Shown one piece after another: positions 57,515 to 64,000 of a stretch of 64,000 bases of DNA. A model generated the notes under the pieces. The model did no database searches, was not told the DNA's origin, and was given only the letters and a program-made list of their open reading frames with translations. Made by a program: the position numbers and the translations under genes. The stretch is taken from assembly GCA_035535015.1 (NCBI GenBank), contig DATLQU010000059.1:1-64000 (forward strand), read 5' to 3'. This DNA is from Palsa-661 sp035535015 (GTDB lineage: Bacteria > Actinomycetota > Acidimicrobiia > Acidimicrobiales > UBA8190). Each line of letters opens with the position of its first letter. Within the stretch, counting starts at the first letter, position 1.

Positions 57515-58641
57515 TGGCCGAGCCGGGGGGCGAAGCCGTCCAACGCCCCACCACCTCCACCCGCGACCGCGACGACCTGCACCGTCGGCTGGTCGGCTGG
57601 CTGGGGCGGAAGGTGGACAACCCCCAGGTCTCCGAATTGGTGGTCCCCGAGTCGAACGGCATGTCGTCGGAGACCCTTCTCTTCGAGGCGACCTGGAGCG
57701 AGGGGGGCACCGTCCACCGCCAAGCCTGTGCGGCCCGTCTCCGACCGGACCCGGCCAACGTGCCCGTCTTCCCCGTCTACGACCTCGAGAAGCAGTTCCA
57801 GGTCATGCGGCTGGTGGCCGAACACTCCGCCGTCCCTGTCCCCCGGACCCTCTGGTACGAACCGGACCCCACCGCCATCGGTTCGCCGTTCTTCGTCATG
57901 GAGCGGGTCGACGGCATCGTCCCGCCCGACATCATGCCGTACCCGTTCGGATCGTGGCTGTCGGAAGCCGATCCCGCCGATCAGCAGAAGCTCCAGCGCT
58001 CGTCGGTCCGGGTCCTGGCCGAGCTCCACGACATGGATGTCACCCCCGAGAATGTGGCCTTCCTCGAACTCGATCGACCGGGGGCCACCGCCATGCGCCG
58101 CCATGTGGCCGACTCGGTGGCCTTCTACGAATGGGTGGCCGCCGAGGGAGAGCGCAGCCCGCTCATCGAACGGGCTTTCGCCTGGCTCGAGGAGCACTGG
58201 CCCGACGAGGAGGGTGAGCCCGTCACCAGTTGGGGTGACGCGCGCATCGGCAACATGATGTTCCGCGACTTCGAGCCCGTGGCCGTTCTCGACTGGGAGA
58301 TGGCGGCGGTCGGACCCCGCGAGGTGGACCTGGCCTGGATGATCTACCTCCACCGCTTCCTCGACGACCTGGCCGTCCAGATGGAACTGCCGGGCATGCC
58401 GGATTTCATGCGCTTGGAGGACGTCACCGCCACCTACCGGTCCTTCACCGGTTACGCCCCGAAGGACCTCGAGTTCTACACGCTCTACGCGGCGTTGCGC
58501 CATGCCATCGTCATGACCCGGGTGGCGCGCCGATCGGTACTCTTCGGGGAGATGGAGATGCCCTCCGATCCCGACGACATGATCATGCACCGGGCCACGC
58601 TGGAAAAGATGCTCGACGGCACCTACTGGAGTTCCCTGTGA
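57514..58641 (+). CDS. Phosphotransferase of the APH/choline-kinase type
   Basis: 375 residues from the ATG at 57514; an in-frame GTG at 57511 is possible. The kinase-like fold shows VVPESNGMSSETLLFEATW, VYDLEKQFQVMRLVAEHSAVPVPRTLWYEPDPTAIGSPFFVMERVDG, then the catalytic region TSWGDARIGNMMFRDFEPVAVLDWEMAAVGPREVDLAWM. The catalytic loop usually reads HGDxRxGN; here His is replaced by Trp (WGDARIGN), while the Asp, the Asn and the DWE metal site remain. This group includes many actinobacterial enzymes near acyl-CoA dehydrogenases with unknown substrates. It lies between two paralogous proteins and overlaps both neighbours. Confidence 0.88.
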   Translation: MAEPGGEAVQRPTTSTRDRDDLHRRLVGWLGRKVDNPQVSELVVPESNGMSSETLLFEATWSEGGTVHRQACAARLRPDPANVPVFPVYDLEKQFQVMRLVAEHSAVPVPRTLWYEPDPTAIGSPFFVMERVDGIVPPDIMPYPFGSWLSEADPADQQKLQRSSVRVLAELHDMDVTPENVAFLELDRPGATAMRRHVADSVAFYEWVAAEGERSPLIERAFAWLEEHWPDEEGEPVTSWGDARIGNMMFRDFEPVAVLDWEMAAVGPREVDLAWMIYLHRFLDDLAVQMELPGMPDFMRLEDVTATYRSFTGYAPKDLEFYTLYAALRHAIVMTRVARRSVLFGEMEMPSDPDDMIMHRATLEKMLDGTYWSSL

Positions 58642-59798
58642 CCAACGCCATCGGGCCTCTCGTCGCCGGCGACGAGGGCTTCACCCACCAGATCGCCGAC
58701 ACCTTCGCCACGGTGGGCACGAGCGACCCGTCGTGGACCGAGAAGGTCTGCGCCATGGCCGCCGCCAAGGACGGCAGCCTGCAGCTCGGCTTCGGCCTGG
58801 GGAAGTACACCAACCGCAACGTCATGGACGGCTATGCCGGGGTCTCGCGCGGCGTGGAGCAGCTGACCGTGCGCGCCAGTCGCCGTCTCGACGCCGGGCC
58901 CGAGACCACCGTGATCGGACCCATCCGCTACGAGGTGAACACACCGCTCAAGACCGTCACCTTCAGCCTCGCGCCGAACTCCGCCCAACCCATCGCCTTC
59001 GAGTGGACTTTCGATGCCATCGTCCCCCCGTTGATGGAGGACAGGACCCACATGCGCCGGGGCTACCGGGTGGGTGCGGATCTCGTCCGATACCACCAGA
59101 TCGGCCTGGCCTCCGGATGGCTCGAGCTCGACGGGACCCGCATCGAGATCTCACCCGACAGCTGGGTCTCGACACGCGACCACTCCTGGGGTGTGCGCTA
59201 CGACGTGGGCCTCCCCCCGCAGGACCTCGAGCCGGGCGACCCCCTGGCCGGCCTCTCGTTCCGGATGATCTGGAGCCCGATCGCCATGGAGCGTCCCGAC
59301 GGGAGCCGCTACGGCATCTTCCTGCACTACCAGATCTTCCAGGGCCCCGGCTTCGTCCACAAACATGTGGTCATGGGGGGCGTCGAATCCCCCGACGGGG
59401 GCTACGACCGATTCGTCGACCTCGAGCCCGAGCTGGCCTTCGACCCCGTCACCCGGCGGCTGCGCGGCGGGGTCGTCCAGGCCACGACGGCCGGCGGATC
59501 AGTCCGCACCCTTGTCATCGACGTCGTCTCCGACACCGGCTTCCATCTGGGCGCCGGCCTCTACTTCGGATTCGACGGCCACCACCACGGCGAATGGAGA
59601 GGAGATCTCCAGCTCGACGGTGAACGGATCGCCGACTGCACCGAGCCGGACACGGCCCGCCGGCTGCATCAGATCCGTGACACGGTGATCCACGTCACCG
59701 ACCCCACCGGCGGCGGTGAAGGGTGGGGGAACTGCCAGCCCATCATCACCGGCGGGGACGACACCCTCGGTCTGTCGGCCGACGACTCCTTCATCTAG
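58638..59798 (+). CDS. Hypothetical protein, DUF7064/7065-like, paralogue of 56402
   Basis: 386 residues from a GTG overlapping the phosphotransferase stop (GTGA). It repeats the pattern of the 56402 protein: CAMAAAKDGSLQLGFGLGKYTNRNVMDGYAGV, IGPIRYEVNTPLKTVTFSLAPN, PDSWVSTRDHSWGVRYDVG, FRMIWSPI, then a C-terminal half with GLYFGFDGHHHGEWRGDLQLDG and GEGWGNCQPI. Beta-rich, soluble, no export signal. The repeated His (GHHHGEW) is specific to this copy. The two paralogues flank a kinase-like gene with overlapping codons, so the three proteins probably work together. Activity unknown. Confidence 0.75.
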   Translation: MTNAIGPLVAGDEGFTHQIADTFATVGTSDPSWTEKVCAMAAAKDGSLQLGFGLGKYTNRNVMDGYAGVSRGVEQLTVRASRRLDAGPETTVIGPIRYEVNTPLKTVTFSLAPNSAQPIAFEWTFDAIVPPLMEDRTHMRRGYRVGADLVRYHQIGLASGWLELDGTRIEISPDSWVSTRDHSWGVRYDVGLPPQDLEPGDPLAGLSFRMIWSPIAMERPDGSRYGIFLHYQIFQGPGFVHKHVVMGGVESPDGGYDRFVDLEPELAFDPVTRRLRGGVVQATTAGGSVRTLVIDVVSDTGFHLGAGLYFGFDGHHHGEWRGDLQLDGERIADCTEPDTARRLHQIRDTVIHVTDPTGGGEGWGNCQPIITGGDDTLGLSADDSFI

Positions 59799-59800
59799 CC

Positions 59801-60730
59801 GTGGATCCGTACATCGTCTTGGGCAGTGCCGTCATCGGGCTCCTGGTCGGGGTGACCGGTGCCGGGGGCGGTGCCCTCATGACCCCGATGCTGATCCTTC
59901 TCTTCGGCGTCAAGCCGTCGACGGCGATCTCGAGCGATCTGGTGGCCGCCGTGGTCATGCGTCCCATCGGTGCCGTCGTCCACCTGCAGAAAGGCACCGT
60001 CAACCTTCGTCTCGTCGGGTGGCTCACCTTGGGATCGGTCCCCATGGCTTTCTTCGGCTCCTACCTCCTCCACCTCCTGGGAAACGCCCAGTCGGCGGAG
60101 AGCAATGTGCAACACGCCCTCGGTGCCGCGCTCCTCGTCGGTGCCGCGGCCATGATCCTGCGTTACGTCCTCGATCGCCGGTCCGGCCAGACCCGCGAGG
60201 GTGTAGTCCGAGATCTCAGGATCCGACCATGGCCCACGGTGGCCGTCGGCATGCTCGGTGGGGTCATCGTCGGCATGACGTCTGTCGGGTCAGGCTCGCT
60301 CATGATCGTCTCACTGCTCTTTCTCTATCCGATGATCGGAGCCAACCAACTGGTGGGCACCGACCTGACCCAGGCCGTTCCCCTGACCGCGGCGGCGGCG
60401 CTGGGGGCCCTCACCTTCGGCCACATTGAGCTGTCGGTCACGACCTCTCTCATCGTGGGCAGCGTCCCCGCCGTCATCGTCGGGTCGTTTCTTTCATCGA
60501 GAGCACCGGACCGCTACATCCGGCCGGCGATCACGTTCGTCATCCTGGCCTCCGGGCTCAAATATGTGGGGGTGGGGACGACGGCCCTCGGTTGGGTGCT
60601 CTGCTCCGTCCTTCTTTTCGCCGGGACGCTCTGGCTGATCTCCGCCCAGCCCTGGCGGAAGGAGGGATCAGATCGGGGGCGCCCCGACGGAGACCAGGAT
60701 CTGTCGGTCGTCTCCGCCGGTCCCGACTAG
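59801..60730 (+). CDS. TauE/SafE-family membrane permease
   Basis: 309 residues from a GTG at 59801, two bases after the previous stop. About eight hydrophobic segments form two similar halves. The start DPYIVLGSAVIGLLVGVTGAGGGALMTPMLILLFGVKPSTAISSDLVAAVVMRPIGAVVHLQ and the second-half VAVGMLGGVIVGMTSVGSGSLMIVSLLFLYPMIGANQLVGTDLTQAVPLTAAAALG are the paired family signatures. TauE/SafE proteins export or import small anions such as sulfite, sulfoacetate or other organic acids. Its link with the preceding kinase unit by a 2-base gap suggests transport of a related acid, but that is inference. The 3' end overlaps the broken ABM gene on the other strand. Confidence 0.92.
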   Translation: MDPYIVLGSAVIGLLVGVTGAGGGALMTPMLILLFGVKPSTAISSDLVAAVVMRPIGAVVHLQKGTVNLRLVGWLTLGSVPMAFFGSYLLHLLGNAQSAESNVQHALGAALLVGAAAMILRYVLDRRSGQTREGVVRDLRIRPWPTVAVGMLGGVIVGMTSVGSGSLMIVSLLFLYPMIGANQLVGTDLTQAVPLTAAAALGALTFGHIELSVTTSLIVGSVPAVIVGSFLSSRAPDRYIRPAITFVILASGLKYVGVGTTALGWVLCSVLLFAGTLWLISAQPWRKEGSDRGRPDGDQDLSVVSAGPD

Positions 60731-60918
60731 ACAGCCCGGCTGGGCGTGGCGGAACACCTCGAGCAGGACGAACCCGTGCGGGTCGTCGACCCTGCGGGAC
60801 CACTCGAACCAGAGGTTGCCCGGTTCGCCCCGCGTGGCCTCGGTGAAGGGCCGGACCGGTCGAGCCACCCGGCCCTGCATTGCGGCCGTAGATTGAATTT
60901 CACGACGATGAAGATCAC
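60668..60918 (-). pseudogene. Frameshifted ABM-domain monooxygenase gene
   Basis: From a GTG at 60918, overlapping the amidohydrolase stop (GTGA), the first frame reads MIFIVVKFNLRPQ, the usual start of antibiotic-biosynthesis-monooxygenase (quinol monooxygenase-like) proteins. Near 60850 the homology moves to another frame: FTEATRGEPGNLWFEWSRRVDDPHGFVLLEVFRHAQPG, the conserved middle. After it the expected AHxxSxHF end is missing and unrelated residues run to a stop at 60668. One frameshift and a lost C-terminus make it non-functional as drawn. It was the last gene of the VOC-amidohydrolase operon. Confidence 0.75.
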
Positions 60919-62147
60919 AGGGAGTCCTTGACGAATTGGCCGTCCTTCATGATGGCCGAGATCCGAGATCCGTGGCGAAGCACGGAGATGTCGGCGACCG
61001 GATCGCCGTCCACCACCAGAAGGTCGGCCAGCTTGCCCACGGAGATGCTCCCGAGCTCGTCGCCCCGACCCATCAGCTCAGCTCCGTTCACCGTGGCCCA
61101 GCGGATGACGTCGAGGGCGGCGATCCCGGCCACCTTCACGTAGAACTCGAGCTCTTCGCCGTAGATCCCGTGTGGGAATCCGACGGCCCCGTAGTCGTCG
61201 CCCAGCACCAACTTCACTCCGGCGTGGTTGGCCACCGGCAGGATGGCGAAGGCGGCATCGAGGTCATCGCGTATCTCCTGGGCCAGGGCGGGATTCATCT
61301 GCTGCACCATCTCCCACAGCCGGTAGACGAAGAAGATGCTCGGCACCACGAACGTCCCGGCCGCCAGAATCCGTTCGATGCACTCGCGGTCCATCCCGTC
61401 GCCGTGGTCGACGACGTCGATGCCGAGGTCAACCGCGGTCAGGATGGCCTCCCGGTTGGCGATGTGCCCCCGGATCCTGGCGCCGCGCTGGTGGGCGGCG
61501 TCGATGGCGGCGGCCATCTCGTCACGGGTCATCTCGGTGTATTCGGCGGCCCGGGGCACGGCATGCCCGCCGGTGACGAACATCTTGACGATCCGCGCCC
61601 CCTGCTTGATCTCCTGTCGGACGGCCTTGCGGAATTCGTCGGGACCATCGCACAGATGCAGCGCCCCCGGTTCGCCCAGCTTCCAGTACCACGGGGCGGC
61701 GTCGTTGGCGTGGCCGGTCGTGCTCACATCCCGGCTGCCGGCAACGAGCCGGGGGCCCACGATGGCCCCTTCCTTGATGGCCCGCACCATGGACGCGTCG
61801 ATCCCGAAGGGCGCACCGGCGCTCACGGCCGAGGTGAACCCGGCCATCAGGACCGACCGGAGACTGTTCACCGCCCGCACCGCCTGCAACGCCGGTGGCT
61901 CCTCGAGCCCGAAGGGGCCGGGAACGGCTCCGAGCTCGTGGTAGGTGGCGTGGAAGTGGCACGTCACCATGCCGGGCATCAGTGTCCGGCCGCCGAGCTC
62001 GACGACCCGGTCGTCGGGCCCGGCCTCCACCGACTCGCCCCCACTCACCGACGTGATCCGGTTCCCGTCCACCACCACGCTGATACCGGGCCTCGGCGGA
62101 TGCTCACCGTCGAGCACGGTCGCGTCTTTGAACACCACCCGTCCCAC
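60915..62147 (-). CDS. Amidohydrolase, imidazolonepropionase/prolidase-like type
   Basis: 410 residues from a GTG at 62147, with gggga upstream and 10 bases after the VOC stop. The beta-sandwich/barrel layout is seen in FKDATVLDGEHPPRPGISVVVDGNRITSVSGG, GRTLMPGMVTCHFHATYHELG (metal HxH as H-F-H), VSTTGHANDA, QGARIVKMFVTGG with the Lys usually carboxylated, the His residues in ARIRGHIANRE and IDVVDHGDGMD, and LVLGDDYG for the last Asp. Members hydrolyse C-N bonds in imides, lactams or dipeptide-like compounds. Substrate unknown. It is a third type of amidohydrolase in this window, distinct from those at 1502 and 13018/18992. Confidence 0.9.
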   Translation of the reverse strand: MGRVVFKDATVLDGEHPPRPGISVVVDGNRITSVSGGESVEAGPDDRVVELGGRTLMPGMVTCHFHATYHELGAVPGPFGLEEPPALQAVRAVNSLRSVLMAGFTSAVSAGAPFGIDASMVRAIKEGAIVGPRLVAGSRDVSTTGHANDAAPWYWKLGEPGALHLCDGPDEFRKAVRQEIKQGARIVKMFVTGGHAVPRAAEYTEMTRDEMAAAIDAAHQRGARIRGHIANREAILTAVDLGIDVVDHGDGMDRECIERILAAGTFVVPSIFFVYRLWEMVQQMNPALAQEIRDDLDAAFAILPVANHAGVKLVLGDDYGAVGFPHGIYGEELEFYVKVAGIAALDVIRWATVNGAELMGRGDELGSISVGKLADLLVVDGDPVADISVLRHGSRISAIMKDGQFVKDSL

Positions 62148-62157
62148 CGTCGGTCCC

Positions 62158-62685
62158 CTATCCCCCGACCGTCCGGACCGGATCGGACCCGTCCCAGTCG
62201 ATCGACGCCGTCCGGATGGCATCGAAGAAGCCTCCGATCTCCACCGTCTCGATCAGCTCCGACGCCGTCCCCCCGTGGAATTCGGTGTCGAAATAACAGA
62301 ACCGCTGCTTCTCGGTCAGGCCCCGGCCCCCGAAGTAGGGCTCGAGGCCCCGGGCCGTGTATCGGGCCAGGGCGGCGTCGTAGTCGCCCACGAACCGAGC
62401 CACGTGGTGCAACCCCGTTCCGTGGGCGGCCACGAAGTCGCGATAGGGCGTGGGCTCGTCGTCGAGCGGCTGGATCAGCTCGACCTGGAGCGGTCCGGAA
62501 AAGCTCAGGGCCACGGCGATCCTCGCTTCCGTCGCCTGACCCCGGTAGGTCAGCCCCTGCATCGGTGGCGCCGGCAGGAAATAGAACGGTCCCACGCCGA
62601 GGAGCTGGGTCCACTGCGCCATGGCCCGCTCGATGTCGTCGACCACGTAGCCCAACTGGTCGATGGGACCCAGCCACTGTTCCAT
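62158..62685 (-). CDS. VOC-superfamily protein (methylmalonyl-CoA epimerase-like)
   Basis: 175 residues from the ATG at 62685, chosen because LGPIDQLGYVVDDIERAMAQWTQLLGVGPFYF is the normal family start. Two VOC half-motifs are visible, the second at GTGLHHVARFVGDYDAALARYTARGLEPYFGGRG, and a late FDTEFHGGTASELIE strand carries the last metal-type Glu. The GxxHVARxVxDYDAAxARY pattern is like the catechol/epimerase-like VOC group found next to amidohydrolases and lipid genes. The reaction is unknown. It opens the minus-strand operon (VOC, amidohydrolase, broken ABM gene) and is divergent from another VOC gene across 83 bases. Confidence 0.87.
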   Translation of the reverse strand: MEQWLGPIDQLGYVVDDIERAMAQWTQLLGVGPFYFLPAPPMQGLTYRGQATEARIAVALSFSGPLQVELIQPLDDEPTPYRDFVAAHGTGLHHVARFVGDYDAALARYTARGLEPYFGGRGLTEKQRFCYFDTEFHGGTASELIETVEIGGFFDAIRTASIDWDGSDPVRTVGG

Positions 62686-62768
62686 GGCCCGATCGTGCCA
62701 CAGCCCGGTAGAGTGCGACCGCACCGGCGGTGCCCACCACCGCCCGACCGACGGAAGGACAGGCCGCC

Positions 62769-63164
62769 ATGCCCACTCCAGTCTCCGTGGCCGGCTACAG
62801 CCACGTGGCCATCGCCGTGAGCGACCTGGCGGCCGCCCGCGACTTCTACGGCAAGAACTTCGGGTTCGAGGAGCTCCGCCGGCCCGACTTCGGCTTCCCC
62901 GGCATGTGGCTCCGGGTGGGCGACCTCCAGCTCCACTTCATCGAGACCGACGAGATGCCCACCCCGGGAAAGGGCTTCCCCCACTTCGCCCTCCACATTC
63001 CGACCGAGGATTTTCTCGAGACCGTCCGCTACCTGGCCGACGCCGGCGTGGCCGTGTCCGAACCCCAGTCCCGCGACGACTGGGGCACCATCGTCTGGCA
63101 GAGCTTCCTCTCCGACCCGGCCGGCAATGTCATCGAGTTGACCAATCTGGGACCCATGGACTGA
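62769..63164 (+). CDS. VOC-superfamily protein (glyoxalase I-like)
   Basis: 131 residues from the ATG at 62769 with gaagga about 10 bases upstream. It is a compact VOC protein: SVAGYSHVAIAVSDLAAARDFYGKNFGFEELRRPDFGFPGMWLRVGDLQLHFIE (His and Glu metal positions), FPHFALHIPTEDFLETVRYLADAGVAVSE (second His), and FLSDPAGNVIELTNLGP (second Glu). All four metal-type residues are present, so a metal-dependent glyoxalase, isomerase or ring-cleavage-like role is possible. Substrate unknown. It faces away from the other VOC gene and may share its promoter region. Confidence 0.9.
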   Translation: MPTPVSVAGYSHVAIAVSDLAAARDFYGKNFGFEELRRPDFGFPGMWLRVGDLQLHFIETDEMPTPGKGFPHFALHIPTEDFLETVRYLADAGVAVSEPQSRDDWGTIVWQSFLSDPAGNVIELTNLGPMD

Positions 63165-63262
63165 AGGTTCCGGCCGCCCCGTCCGTAGACAGCACCACGA
63201 CGGTCCCGATGCCGGCGTCCCCCGCCCGACCGGATCACCCGACACAAACGAGGTCACGACCC

Positions 63263-63778
63263 ATGAACGCACTGCCCACCGCCGATCGGACCCGCCGCCT
63301 ACTCACCCTCGGGCTGCTCCCCCTGGCCGGCATCCTGGCCGCCGCCTGTTCCTCGGGATCAGGCAACGCCACCTCGACGACCACAACCACAACCACGACC
63401 GCGGCGACGGCGCCCACCACCACGGCCGGCCCCCAGGTCGTCGTGAAGACCATGACCGTGAGCGGCCTCGGCAAGATCCTGGTCAACTCCCAGGGCCAGG
63501 TTCTCTACACCCTGACCTCGGGTAGTGGCGCGGCGGTGCCCTGCCGCTCGGCCTGCCTGGCCGCCTGGCCCGCCGTCACCCTGCCCCCTGGCGTCACCAC
63601 CCCCACCGGCAGCTCCGGTGTCGGCTCCCTCGGGACCACCACCAGTAACGGCCCCACCCAGGTCACGGTGGGAGGCCTTCCGCTCTTCACCTTCGCCGGC
63701 GATCCCGGTCCGGGCCTGGCCAAAGGCAACAACCTGGTCAGCTTCGGCGGGACATGGAAAGTGGTCAAGGCCAACTGA
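63263..63778 (+). CDS. Lipoprotein with secreted-repeat (Lipoprotein_15, PF03640-like) domain
   Basis: 171 residues from the ATG at 63263. A basic start and LLTLGLLPLAGILAAAC form a lipoprotein signal with Cys29. A Thr-rich linker (eight Thr in a row, then TAATAPTTT) is followed by the domain: SGLGKILVNSQGQVLYTLT, CRSACLAAWPAVTLP, VGGLPLFTFAGDPGPGLAKGNN and FGGTWKVV. This is the usual single-unit form of the secreted-repeat lipoprotein family found in actinobacteria and proteobacteria, of unknown function. The two cysteines in CRSAC may bind a metal or form a disulfide. It sits alone with a weak ribosome site (aggtcacgacc). Confidence 0.9.
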   Translation: MNALPTADRTRRLLTLGLLPLAGILAAACSSGSGNATSTTTTTTTTAATAPTTTAGPQVVVKTMTVSGLGKILVNSQGQVLYTLTSGSGAAVPCRSACLAAWPAVTLPPGVTTPTGSSGVGSLGTTTSNGPTQVTVGGLPLFTFAGDPGPGLAKGNNLVSFGGTWKVVKAN

Positions 63779-63883
63779 CCAACGTCGCCGTCGTCGCCCG
63801 TGTGACCGCCTGCGGCCTCACCGGTGGTATCGACCCCACCCAACCGGGTGTCGTCATGGATGTCAACGCCTGAGTCCGGCGGC

Positions 63884-64000
63884 TCACACCTGAGCGGCGA
63901 AGAGCCGCCACGTCCCGGGCACGCCCTTCAACTCGCGTTCCCCGCGGTCATCGAAGCGGATTCCGGAACCGGCCACCAGCGACGGCACCGAGGACGACAC
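63884..64000 (-). CDS. C-terminus of a probable class III adenylate/guanylate cyclase-type protein (cut by window edge)
   Basis: Only 38 residues before the TGA at 63884 are inside the window: a frame reading LVAGSGIRFDDRGERELKG then VPGTWRLFAAQV. The LVAGSG(I/L)xFxDRGxxELKGVPGxWRL(F/Y)A pattern is the standard end of class III cyclase domains in actinobacterial proteins, where it closes the catalytic fold. The rest of the gene lies beyond the right edge, so domain make-up and start are unknown. The 105 bases between the lipoprotein stop and this stop hold no gene I can support. Confidence 0.75.
   Translation of the reverse strand: MSSSVPSLVAGSGIRFDDRGERELKGVPGTWRLFAAQV

Noticed and set aside
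1..64000. rRNA or tRNA genes
   Set aside because: I looked for tRNA-like arms and rRNA-like stretches between genes and found none; gaps are short and GC-rich.

Overview
The window looks like chromosomal DNA of a GC-rich actinobacterium. Nearly every reading frame is GC-rich, GTG starts are common, and many genes overlap by a GTGA or ATGA tetranucleotide. The families are typical of soil or freshwater high-GC Gram-positives: LLM-type F420/flavin oxidoreductases, PNPOx-like flavin/F420 proteins, paired acyl-CoA dehydrogenases, thiolase-DUF35 pairs, class III CoA-transferases, Tat- and lipobox-exported proteins with Thr-rich linkers, and a CHAP protein built on Gly-Tyr-Trp-Leu repeats. An Acidimicrobiia-like lineage is my best guess, but it is inference; no rRNA or tRNA is present to anchor it.

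Layout. 1-1.5 kb: secreted Ig-like protein. 1.5-6.6 kb: D-aminoacylase-like amidohydrolase, aldehyde dehydrogenase, and a thiolase plus its DUF35 partner. 7-9.7 kb: small and exported proteins with repeats and a very strong hairpin. 9.8-14.2 kb (minus): amidohydrolase, two acyl-CoA dehydrogenases and an LLM oxidoreductase in one run. 14.3-15.7 kb: a decayed IS200/IS605-type element with an intact tnpB and a broken tnpA. 15.8-20.3 kb: SGNH-fold protein with an acidic repeat tail, NRDE protein, second amidohydrolase. 20.4-26.2 kb (plus): a tightly packed six-gene operon (two class III CoA-transferases, then thiolase, DUF35, thiolase, DUF35) behind a palindromic operator candidate. 26.4-31.3 kb: membrane, PQQ-propeller, VOC, receptor-like and esterase genes. 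31.3-35.9 kb: a second acyl-CoA dehydrogenase pair divergent from a thiolase. 35.9-41 kb: a DJ-1 protein, then echA20-ipdA-ipdB-ipdC with a divergent short-chain dehydrogenase. This reproduces the gene order of the mycobacterial module for the last two steroid rings. 41-44 kb: the complete three-subunit proton-translocating transhydrogenase, coupled to that dehydrogenase gene. 44-50 kb: pseudogene, PIN-TRAM protein, GH18 protein, CHAP protein. 50-55.8 kb: steroid-type P450, PNPOx genes (one broken), SDR behind a KstR-like operator, amino-acid-dehydrogenase-like protein, core-deleted methyltransferase, DODA dioxygenase. 55.8-60.7 kb: a unit in which a phosphotransferase lies between two paralogous proteins of unknown function, then a TauE/SafE permease. 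60.7-64 kb: VOC-amidohydrolase operon ending in a broken monooxygenase gene, second VOC protein, lipoprotein, and the C-terminus of a probable class III cyclase.

How the genes fit together. The dominant theme is CoA-linked degradation of large hydrophobic molecules, with steroid catabolism the best-supported case. Parts present include a CYP125/124/142-like P450, two acyl-CoA dehydrogenase pairs of the two-chain type used on steroid-CoA esters, thiolase-DUF35 pairs like the side-chain retro-aldolases, EchA20, IpdAB, IpdC and a FadA6-like thiolase. The transhydrogenase would connect NADH and NADPH pools in such a cell. Decay is also visible: at least four broken genes and one core-deleted enzyme, four of them between 44 and 61 kb.
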